Positions 20,043 to 31,500 of a stretch of 64,000 nucleotides of DNA are shown one piece after another. The stretch's first letter is position 1. Each line of letters starts with the position of its first letter. Source of the DNA: Ascidia mentula (lineage: Eukaryota > Chordata > Ascidiacea > Phlebobranchia > Ascidiidae). The DNA lies in assembly GCA_947561715.1 (NCBI GenBank), contig OX387205.1, positions 6,763,001-6,827,000 on the forward strand, written 5' to 3'. The notes below the pieces were generated by a model. That model was not told the DNA's origin. It made no database searches and was given only the letters and a program-made list of their open reading frames with translations. The position numbers were made by a program, and so were the translations under genes.

Positions 20043-20844
20043 CTGTGCAACCGCAAAAGCAATAGTGGTGTAGCAGCGTTTTCCACTGTATAATAAAGCT
20101 TGTACTGAAAAAAAATATTTCTTATCGAAAAGTGATGTAGTGCAAAATGGACAAGTGCTGAAATCGCATAGTTACATACGTTGTGCAACCGCAAAAGCAA
20201 TACTGGAGTACCAGCGTTTTCCACTGTATAATAAAGCTTGTACTGAAAAAAAATATTTCTTGTCGAAAAGTGATGTAGTGCAAAATGGACAAGTGCTGAA
20301 ATTGCATAGTTACATATGTTGTGCAACCGCAAAAGCAATAGTGGAGTACCAGCGTTTTCCACTGTATAATAAAGCTTGTACTGAAAAAAAATATTTCTTA
20401 TCGAAAAGTGATGTAGTGCAAAATGGACAAGTGCTGAAATTGCATAGTTACATACGTTGTGCAACCGCAAAAGCAATACTGGAGTACCAGCGTTTTCCAC
20501 TGTATAATAAAGCTTGTACTGAAAAAAAATATTTTTTATCGAAAAGTCATATACTGCAAAATGGACAAGTGCTGAAATCGCATAGTTACATACGTTGTGC
20601 AACCGCAAAAGCAATACTGGAGTTCCAGCGTTTTCCACTGTATAATAAAGCTTGTACTGAAAAAAAATATTTTTTATCGAAAAGTGATGTACTGCAAAAT
20701 GGACAAGTGCTGAAATCGCACAGTTACATACGTTGTGCATCCGCAAAAGCAATGCTGGAGTACCAGCGTCTTTCACTGTATAATAAAGCTTGTGTTGTAA
20801 AAAAATGTTTTTGATCGAAAAGTCATATACTGCAAAATGGACAA

Positions 20845-22781
20845 GTGCTAAAATCGCATAGTTACATACGCTGTGCAACCGCAAAAGCAATACTGGAGTA
20901 CCAGCGTTTTCCACTGTATAATAAAGCTTGTACTGAAAAAAAATATTTTTTATCGAAAAGTCATATACTGCAAAATGGACAAGTGCTGAAATCGCATAGT
21001 TACATACGTTGTGCAACCGCAAAAGCAATACTGGAGTACCAGCGTTTTCCACTGCATAATAAAGCTTGTACTGAAAAAAAATATTTTTTATCGAAAAGTG
21101 ATGTACTGCATAATGGATAAGTGCTGAAATGGCATAGTTACATACGCTGTGCAACCGCAAAAGCAATTGTGGAGTACCAGCGTTTTCCACTGTATAATAA
21201 AGCTTGCACTGAAAAAAAATATTTTTTCACGAAAAGTCATATACTGCAAAATGGACAAGTGCTGAAATCGCATAGTTACATACGTTGTGCAACCGCAAAA
21301 GCAATACCGGAGTACCAGCATTTTCCACCGTATAATAAAGCTTGTACTGAAAAAAAATATTTTTTATCGAAAAGTGATATACTGCAAAATGGACAAGTGC
21401 TGAAATCGCATAGTTACATACGTTGTGCAACCGCAAACTCAGTACTGGAGTACCAGCGTTTCCACTGTATAATAAAGCTTGTACTGAAAAAAAATATTTT
21501 TTATCGAAAAGTCATATACTGCAAAATGGACAAGTGCTGAAATCGCATAGTTACATACGTTGTGCAACCGCAAAAGCAATACTGGAGTACCAGCGTTTTC
21601 CACTGCATAATAAAGCTTGTACTGAAAAAAAATATTTTTTATCGAAAAGTCATATACTGCAAAATGGACAAGTGCTGAAATCGCATAGTTACATACGTTG
21701 TGCAACCGCAAAAGCAATACTGGAGTACCAGCGTTTTCCACTGCATAATAAAGCTTGTACTGAAAAAAAATATTTTTTATCGAAAAGTGATGTACTGCAT
21801 AATGGATAAGTGCTGAAATGGCATAGTTACATACGCTGTGCAACCGCAAAAGCAATTGTGGAGTACCAGCATTTTCCACCGTATAATAAAGCTTGTACTG
21901 AAAAAAAATATTTTTTATCGAAAAGTGATATACTGCAAAATGGACAAGTGCTGAAATCGCATAGTTACATACGTTGTGCAACCGCAAACTCAGTACTGGA
22001 GTACCAGCGTTATCCACTGTATAATAAAGCTTGTGTTGTAAAAAAATGTTTTTGATCGAAAAGTCATATACTGCAAAATGGACAAGTGCTAAAATCGCAT
22101 AGTTACATACGCTGTGCAACCGCAAAAGCAATATTGGAGTACCAGCGTTTTCCACTGTATAATAAAGCTTGTACTGAAAAAAAATATTTTTTATCGAAAA
22201 GTCATATACTGCAAAATGGACAAGTGCTGAAATCGCATAGTTACATACGTTGTGCAACCGCAAAAGCAATACTGGAGTACCAGCGTTTTCCACTGCATAA
22301 TAAAGCTTGTACTGAAAAAAAATATTTTTTATCGAAAAGTGATGTACTGCATAATGGATAAGTGCTGAAATGGCATAGTTACATACGCTGTGCAACCGCA
22401 AAAGCAATTGTGGAGTACCAGCGTTTTCCACTGTATAATAAAGCTTGCACTGAAAAAAAATATTTTTTCACGAAAAGTCATATACTGCAAAATGGACAAG
22501 TGCTGAAATCGCATAGTTACATACGTTGTGCAACCGCAAAAGCAATACCGGAGTACCAGCATTTTCCACCGTATAATAAAGCTTGTACTGAAAAAAAATA
22601 TTTTTTATCGAAAAGTGATATACTGCAAAATGGACAAGTGCTGAAATCGCATAGTTACATACGTTGTGCAACCGCAAACTCAGTACTGGAGTACCAGCGT
22701 TTCCACTGTATAATAAAGCTTGTACTGAAAAAAAATATTTTTTATCGAAAAGTCATATACTGCAAAATGGACATGTGCTGA
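20845..22781 (+). repeat. 9-monomer higher-order repeat
   Basis: Bases 20845-21540 recur at 22086-22781 with a constant offset of 1,241 (nine monomers minus one base). Both copies share the same one-base deletion in the GCGTTTTCC run (near 21459 and 22700) and the same GATAAGTGCTG variant, so they derive from one duplication. Confidence 0.85.
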
Positions 22782-24758
22782 AATCGCATAGTTACATACT
22801 TTGTGCAACCGCAAAAGCAATAGTGGAGTACCAGCGTTTTCCACCGTATAATAAAGCTTGTACTGAAAAAAAAAATTTTTTATCGAAAAGTCATATACTG
22901 CAAAATGGACAAGTGCTGAAATCGCATAAATACATACGTTGTGCAACCGCAAAAGCAATACTGGAGTACCAGCATTTTCCACTGTATAATAAAGCTTGTA
23001 CTGAAAAAAAACATTTTTTATCGAAAAGTCATGTAGTGCAAAATGGACAAGTGCTGAAATCGCATAGTTACATACGTTGTGCAACCGCAAAAGCAACACT
23101 GGAGTACCAGCGTTTTCCACTGTGTAATAAAGCTTGTACTGAAAAAAAATATTTTTCATCGAAAAGTGATGTACTGCATAATGGACAAGTTCTGAAATTG
23201 CATAGTTACATACGCTGTGCAACCGCAAAAGCAATAGTGGAGTACCAGCGTTTTCCACTGTATAATAAAGCTTGTACTGAAACAAAATATTTCTTATCGA
23301 AAAGTGATGTAGTGCAAAATGGACAAGTGCTGAAATTGCATAGTTACATATGTTGTGCAACCGCAAAAGCAATACTGGAGTACCAGCGTTTTCCACTGTA
23401 TAATAAAGCGTGTACTGAAAAAAAATATTTTTTGTCGAAAAGTCATATACAGCAAAATGGGCAAGTGCTGTAATTGCATAGTTACATACGTTGTGCAACC
23501 GCAAAAGCAATACTGGAGTACCAGCGTCTTTCACTGTATAATAAAGCTTGTCCTGAAAAAAAAAATATTTTTTTCACGAAATGTCATATACTGCAAAATG
23601 GACAAGTGCGAAAATCGCATAGTTACATACGTTGTGCAACCGCAAAAGCAATAGTGGAGTACCAGCGTTTTCCACTGTATAATAAAGCTTGTACTGAAAA
23701 AAAATATTTTGTATCGAAAAGTCATATACTGCAAAATGGACAAGTGCTGAAATCGCATAGTTACATGCGTTGTGCAACCGCAAAACCAATACTGGAGTAC
23801 CAGGGTTTTCCACTGTATCATAAAGCTTGTACTGAAAAAAAATATTTTTTATCGAAAAGTGATGTACTGCATAATGGATAAGTGCTGAAATGGCATAGTT
23901 ACATACGCTGTGCAACCGCAAAAGCAATAGTGGAGTACCAGCGTTTTCCACTGTATAATAAAGCTTGTACTGAAAAAAAATATTTTTTATCGAAAAGTCA
24001 TATACTGCAAAATGGAAAAGTGCTGAACTGGCATAGTTACATACGCTGTGCAACCGCAAAAGCAATTGTGGAGTACCAGCGTTTTCCACTGTATAATAAT
24101 AAGCTTGCACTGAAAAAAAATATTTTTTATCGAAAAGTCTTATACTGCAAAATGGACAAGTGCTGAAATCGCATAGTTACATACGTTGTGCAACCGCAAA
24201 AGCAATACCGGAGTACCAGCGTTTTCCACCGTATAATAAAGTATGTGCTGAAAAAAAATATTTTTTATCGAAAAGTCATATACTGCAAAATGGACAAGTG
24301 CTGAAATCGCATGGTTACATACGTTGTGCAACCGCAAAAGCAATACTGGAGTACCAGCGTTTTCCACTGTATAATAAAGCTTGTACTGAAAAAAAATATT
24401 TTTTATCGAAAAGTCATATACTGCAAAATGGATAAGTGCTGAAATCGCATAAATACATACGTTGTGCAACTGCAAAAGCAATACTGGAGTACCAGCGTTT
24501 TCCACTGTATATTAAAGCTTGTGTTGTAAAAAATTTTTTTTTTATCGAAAAGTCATATACTGCAAAATAGACAAGTGCTGAAATCGCATAGTTACATACG
24601 TTGTGCAACCGCAAAAGCAATGCTGGAGTACCAGCGTCTTTCACTGTATAATAAAGCTTGTGTTGTAAAAACATATTTTTGATCGACAAGTCATATACTG
24701 CAAAATGGACAAGTGCTAAAATCGCATAGTTACATACGCTGTGCAACCGCAAAAGCAA

Positions 24759-25063
24759 TTCAATTCAATTCAGTTTATTTACATCATAATCCGAAGCAAT
24801 GAAATGCGAACAGTAAAACACAATAAATGATCCAGTTGGGATTAGATGAAGGGACGGTAGAAACCTCAATTGGTTGTTTGAAACCGCCCCTGGGTTGTTT
24901 CGAAGTTGCAAAAAATTTAGGCGGTTGTACGCAATGGCATTGACGAGGCAAGGAATATATAATCAACAATCATTCTGCATTAACAATAAACAAAGAAGTA
25001 CAAAAATAACAAGAAACAAAGAAAAGACAATCAGTAAGTATTGCGCATGTTACAAAACCAAAA
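24759..25063 (-). mobile_element. Non-LTR retrotransposon 3' tail, copy 1
   Basis: A 305-bp non-satellite insert. Read on the minus strand it ends GTAAATAAACTGAATTG followed by further AATTG units, a 3' end with a short tandem tail typical of LINE-type elements, here strongly 5'-truncated. The flanking satellite reads CAAAAGCAA on the left and CAAAACCAA on the right, an imperfect match that could be the target-site duplication. A 61-codon minus-strand frame (24784-24969) might be the end of ORF2, but I cannot identify it. Confidence 0.7.
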
Positions 25064-25892
25064 TACTGGAGTACCAGCGTTTTCCACTGTATCATAAAGC
25101 TTGTACTGAAAAAAAATATTTTTTATTGAAAAGTGATGTACTGCATAATGGATAAGTGCTGAAATGGCATAGTTACATACGCTGTGCAACCGCAAAAGCA
25201 ATAGTGGAGTACCAGCGTTTTCCACTGTATAATAAAGTTTGCACTGAAAAAAAATATTTTTTCACGAAAAGTCATATACTGCAAAATGGACAAGTGCTGA
25301 AATCGCATAGTTACATACGTTGTGCAACCGCAAAAGCAATACCGGAGTACCAGCGTTTTCCACCGTATAATAAAGTATGTGCTGAAAAAAAATATTTTTT
25401 GTCGAAAAGTCATATACTGCAAAATGGACAAGTGCTGAAATCGCATAGTTACATACGTTGTGCAACCGCAAAAGCAATACTGGAGTACCAGCGTTTTCCA
25501 CTGTATAATAAAGCTTGTACTGAAAAAAAATATTTTTTATCGAAAAGTCATATACTGCAAAATGGATAAGTGCTGAAATCGCATAAATACATACGTTGTG
25601 CAACCGCAAAAGCAATACTGGAGTACCAGCGTTTTCCACTGTATATTAAAGCTTGTGTTGTAAAAATTTTTTTTTTTATCGAAAAGTCATATACTGCAAA
25701 ATAGACAAGTGCTGAAATCGCATAGTTACATACGTTGTGCAACCGCAAAAGCAATGCTGGAGTACCAGCGTCTTTCACTGTATAATAAAGCTTGTGTTGT
25801 AAAAACATATTTTTGATCGACAAGTCATATACTGCAAAATGGACAAGGGCTAAAATCGCATAGTTACATACGCTGTGCAACCGCAAAAGCAA

Positions 25893-26197
25893 TTCAATTC
25901 AATTCAGTTTATTTACATCATAATCCGAAGCAATGAAATGCGAACAGTAAAACACAATAAATGATCCAGTTGGGATTAGATGAAGGGACGGTAGAAACCT
26001 CAATTGGTTATTTGAAACCGCCCCTGGGTTGTTTCGAAGTTGCAAAAAATTTAGGCGGTTGTACGCAATGGCATTGACGAGGCAAGGAATATATAATCAA
26101 CAATCATTCTGCATTAACAATAAACAAAGAAGTACAAAATTAACAAGAAACAAAGAAAAGACAATCAGTAAGTATTGCGCATGTTACAAAACTAAAA
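25893..26197 (-). mobile_element. Non-LTR retrotransposon 3' tail, copy 2
   Basis: Same 305-bp insert and same satellite junctions as copy 1, 1,134 bp downstream. It differs by a few substitutions only. It arose by amplification of the satellite block, not by a new insertion. Confidence 0.75.
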
Positions 26198-26888
26198 TAC
26201 TGGAGTACCAGCGTTTTCCACTGTATCATAAAGCTTGTACTGAAAAAAAATATTTTTTATTGAAAAGTGATGTACTGCATAATGGATAAGTGCTGAAATG
26301 GCATAGTTACATACGCTGTGCAACCGCAAAAGCAATAGTGGAGTACCAGCGTTTTCCACTGTATAATAAAGCTTGCACTGAAAAAAAATATTTTTTCACG
26401 AAAAGTCATATACTGCAAAATGGACAAGTGCTGAAATCGCATAGTTACATACGTTGTGCAACCGCAAAAGCAATACTGGAGTACCAGCGTTTTCCACTGT
26501 ATAATAAAGCTTGTACTGAAAAAAAATATTTTTGATCGAAAAGTCATATACTGCAAAATGGATAAGTGCTGAAATCGCATAAATACATACGTTGTGCAAC
26601 CGCAAAAGCAATACTGGAGTACCAGCGTTTTCCACTGTATATTAAAGCTTGTGTTGTAAAAAATTTTTTTTTTATCGAAAAGTCATATACTCCAAAATAG
26701 ACAAGTGCTGAAATCGCATAGTTACATACGTTGTGCAACCGCAAAAGCAATGCTGGAGTACCAGCGTCTTTCACTGTATAATAAAGCTTGTGTTGTAAAA
26801 AGATATTTTTGATCGACAAGTCATATACTGCAAAATGGACAAGTGCTAAAATCGCATAGTTACATACGCTGTGCAACCGCAAAAGCAA

Positions 26889-27193
26889 TTCAATTCAATT
26901 CAGTTTGTTTACATCATAATCCGAAGCAATGAAATGCGAACAGTAAAACACAATAAATGATCCAGTTGGGATTAGATGAAGGGACGGTAGAAACCTCAAT
27001 TGGTTATTTGAAACCGCCCCTGGGTTGTTTCGAAGTTGCAAAAAATTTAGGCGGTTGTACGCAATGGCATTGACGAGGCAAGGAATATATAATCAACAAT
27101 CATTCTGCATTAACAATAAACAAAGAAGTACAAAAATAACAAGAAACAAAGAAAAGACAATCAGTAAGTATTGCGCATGTTACAAAACTAAAA
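26889..27193 (-). mobile_element. Non-LTR retrotransposon 3' tail, copy 3
   Basis: Third copy of the 305-bp insert, 996 bp after copy 2. The offsets 1,134 and 996 differ by exactly one monomer (138 bp), so copies are separated by six and then five satellite units. Confidence 0.75.
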
Positions 27194-27778
27194 TACTGGA
27201 GTACCAGCGTTTTCCACTGTATAATAAAGCTTGTACTGAAAAAAAAATATTTTTTATCGAAAAGTCATATACTGCAAAATGGACAAGTGCTGAAATCGCT
27301 TAGTTACATACGTTGTGCAACCGCAAAACCAATACTGGAGTACCAGCGTTTTCCACTGTATAATAAAGCTTGTACTGAAAAAAAATATTTTTTATCGAAA
27401 AGTGATGTACTGCATAATGGAAAAGTGCTGAAATGGCATAGTTACATACGCTGTGCAACCGCAAAAGCAATTGTGGAGTACCAGCGTTTTCCACTGTATA
27501 ATAATAAGCTTGCACTGAAAAAAAATATTTTTTATCGAAAAGTCTTATACTGCAAAATGGACAAGTGCTGAAATCGCATAGTTACATACGTTGTGCAACC
27601 GCAAAAGCAATACCGGAGTACCAGCGTTTTCCACCGTATAATAAAGCTTGTACTGAAAAAAAATATTTTTTATCGAAAAGTGATATACTGCAAAATGGAT
27701 AAGTGCTGAAATGGCATAGTTACATACGCTGTGCAACCGCAAAAGCAATAGTGGAGTACCAGCGTTTTCCACTGTATA

Positions 27779-27781
27779 ATA
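27779..27781. other. Inversion junction of the satellite
   Basis: Forward-orientation sequence matches a monomer up to 27781 (ACTGTATAATA), and reverse-orientation sequence matches from 27779 (ATATGACTTTTC). The shared ATA is 3 bp of microhomology. Neither side is a complete monomer at the joint. Confidence 0.85.
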
Positions 27782-28520
27782 TGACTTTTCGATAAAAAAT
27801 ATTTTTTTTCATTACAAGCTTTATTATACAGTGGAAAACGCTGGTACTCCAGTATTGCGTTTGCGGTTGCACAACGTATGTAACTATGCGCTTTCAGCAC
27901 TTGTCCATTTTGCAGTATATGACTTTTCGATAAAAAATATTTTTTTTCATTACAAGGTTTATTATACAGTGGAAAACGCTGATACTCCAGTACTGAGTTT
28001 GCGGTTGCACAACGTATGTAACTATGCGCTTTCAGCACTTGTCCATTTTGCAGTATATGACTTTTCGATAAAAAATATTTTTTTTCAGTACAAGCTTTAT
28101 TATACAGTGGAAAACGCTGATACTCTAGTACTGAGTTTGCGGTTGCACAACGTATGTTACTGTGCGATTTCAGCACTTGTCCATTTTGCAGTATATGACT
28201 TTTCGATAAAAAAATTTTTTTTTCAGTACAAGCTTTATTATACAGTGGAAAACGCTGATACTCCAGTACTGAGTTTGCGGTTGCACAACGTATGTTACTG
28301 TGCGATTTCAGCACTTGTCCATTTTGCAGTATATGACTTTTCGATAAAAAATATTTTTTTTCAGTACAAGCTTTATTATACAGTGGAAAACGCTGATAAT
28401 CCAGTATTGCTTTTGCGGTTGCACAACGTATGTAACTGTGCGATTTGAGCACTTGTCCATTTTGCAGTATATGACTTTTCGATAAAAAATATTTTTTTTC
28501 ATTACAAGCTTTATTATACA

Positions 28521-31500
28521 GTGGAAAACGCTGATACTCCAGTACTGAGTTTGCGGTTGCACAACGTATGTAACTATGCGCTTTCAGCACTTGTCCATTT
28601 TGCAGTATATGACTTTTCGATAAAAAATATTTTTTTTCAGTACAAGCTTTATTATTCAGTGGAAAACGCTGATACTCCAGTACTGAGTTTGCGGTTGCAC
28701 AACGTATGTAACCATGCGATTTCAGCACATGTCCATTTTGCAGTATATGACTTTTCGATAAAAAATATTTTTTTTCAGTACAAGCTTTATTATCCAGTGG
28801 AAAACGCTGATACTCCAGTACTGAGTTTGCGGTTGCACAACGTATGTAACTATGCGCTTTCAGCACTTGTCCATTTTGCAGTATATGACTTTTCGATAAA
28901 AAATATTTTTTTTCAGTACAAGCTTTACTATACAGTGGAAAACGCTGATACTCCAGTACTGAGTTTGCGGTTGCACAACGTATGTAACCATGCGATTTCA
29001 GCACATGTCCATTTTGCAGTATATGACTTTTCGATAAAAAATATTTTTTTTCAGTACAAGCTTTATTATACAGTGGAAAACGCTGATACTCCAGTACTGA
29101 GTTTGCGGTTGCACAACGTATGTAACGATGCGATTTCAGCACTTGTCCATTTTGCAGTATATGACTTTTCGATAAAAAATATTTTTTTTTAGTACAAGCT
29201 TTATTATACAGTGGAAAACGCTGGTACTCCAGTATTGCTTTTGCGGTTGCACAACGTATGTAACTATGCGATTTCAGCACTTGTCCATTTTGCAGTATAT
29301 GACTTTTCGATAAAAAATATTTTTTTTCTGTACAAGCTTTATTATACAGTGGAAAACGCTGATACTCCAGTACTGAGTTTGCGGTTGCACAACGTATGTA
29401 ACTATGCGATTTCAGCACTTGTCCATTTTGCAGTATATGACTTTTCGATAAAAAATATTTTTTTTCATTACAAGCTTTATTATACAGTGGAAAACGCTGA
29501 TACTCCAGTATTGCGTTTGCGGTTGCACAACGTATGTAACTATGCGCTTTCAGCACTTGTCCATTTTGCAGTATATGACTTTTCGATAAAAAACATTTTT
29601 TTTCAGTACAAGCTTTATTATACAGTGGAAAACGCTGATACTCCAGTACTGAGTTTGCGGTTGCACAACGTATGTAACCATACGATTTCAGCACTTGTCC
29701 ATTTTGCAGTATATGACTTTTCGATATAAAATATTTTTTTTCTGTACAAGCTTTATTATACAGTGGAATACGCTGATACTCCAGTACTGAGTTTGCGGTT
29801 GCACAACGTATGTAACTATGCGATTTCAGCACTTGTCTATTTTGCAGTATATGACTTTACGATAAAAAATATTTTTTTTCATTACAAGCTTTACTATACA
29901 GTGGAAAACGCTGATACTCCAGTATTGCGTTTGCGGTTGCACAACGTATGTAACTATGCGCTTTCAGTACTTGTCCATTTTGCAGTATATGACTTTTCGT
30001 TAAAAAATATTTTTTTTCAGTACAAGCTTTATTATACAGTGGAAAACGCTGATACTCCAGTACTGAGTTTGCGGTTGCACAACGTATGTAACCATGCGAT
30101 TTCAGCACTTTTCCATTTTGCAGTATATGACTTTTCGATGAAAAATATTTTTTTTCAGTACAAGCTTTATTATACAGTGGAAAACGCTGATACTCCAGTA
30201 CTGAGTTTGCGGTTGCACAACGTATGTAACCATGCGATTTCAGCACATGTCCATTTTGCAGTATATGACTTTTCGATAAAAAATATTTTTTTTCAGTACA
30301 AGCTTTATTATACAGTGGAAAACGCTGATACTCCAGTACTGAGTTTGTGGTTGCACAACGTATGTAACCATGCGATTAAGGCACTTGTCCATTTTGCAGT
30401 ATATGACTTTTCGAAAAAAAATATTTTTTTTCAGTACAATCTTTATTATACAGTGGAAAACGCTGATACTCCAGTACTGAGTTTGCGGTTGCACAACGTA
30501 TGTAACCATGCGATTTCAGCACATGTCCATTTTGCAGTATATGACTTTTCCATAAAAAATATTTTTTTTCAGTACAAGCTTTATTATACTTTGGAAAACG
30601 CTGATACTCCAGTACTGAGTTTACGTTTGCACAACGTATGTAACTATGCGATTTCAGCACTTGTCCATTTTGCAGTATATGACTTTTCGATAAAAAATAT
30701 TTTTTTTTAGTACAAGCTTTATTATACAGTGGAAAACGCTGGTACTCCAGTATTGCTTTTGCGGTTGCACAACGTATGTAACTATGCGATTTCAGCACTT
30801 GTCCATTTTGCAGTATATGACTTTTCGATAAAAAATATTTTTTTCTGTACAAGCTTTATTATACAGTGGAAAACGCTGATACTCCAGTACTGAGTTTGCG
30901 GTTGCACAACGTATGTAACTATGCGATTTAAGCACTTGTCCATTTTGCAGTATATGACTTTTCGATAAAAAATTTTTTTTTTCATTACAAGCTTTATTAT
31001 ACAGTGGAAAACGCTGATACTCCAGTATTGCGTTTGCACAACGTATGTAACTATGCGCTTTCAGCACTTGTCCATTTTGCAGTATATGACTTTTCGATAA
31101 AAAACATTTTTTTTCAGTACAAGCTTTATTATACAGTGGAAAACGCTGATACTCCAGTACTGAGTTTGCGGTTGCACAACGTATGTAACCATACGATTTC
31201 AGCACTTGTCCATTTTGCAGTATATGACTTTTGGATATAAAATATTTTTTTTCTGTACAAGCTTTATTATACAGTGGAATACGCTGATACTCCAGTACTG
31301 AGTTTGCGGTTGCACAACGTATGTAACTATGCGATTTCAGCACTTGTCTATTTTGCAGTATATGACTTTTCGATAAAAAATATTTTTTTTCATTACAAGC
31401 TTTACTATACAGTGGAAAACGCTGATACTCCAGTATTGCGTTTGCGGTTGCACAACGTATGTAACTATGCGCTTTCAGTACTTGTCCATTTTGCAGTATA

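Larger units (their letters stand above)
20043..27781 (+). repeat. 138-bp satellite array, forward orientation, with three embedded LINE tails
   Basis: About 49 head-to-tail monomers of 138 bp, recognisable by GTGCAACCGC, CCACTGTATAATAAAGCTTG and TCGAAAAGT in each unit. The repeat length follows from the 46-residue periodicity of its translation. Most monomers here have GCAAAAGCAATA in the variable segment; a few have GCAAACTCAGTA. Each standard monomer holds one HindIII site (AAGCTT) and one AATAAA. The array starts directly at element C's target-site copy and ends at an inversion junction. The tails interrupt it at 24759, 25893 and 26889. Confidence 0.95.
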
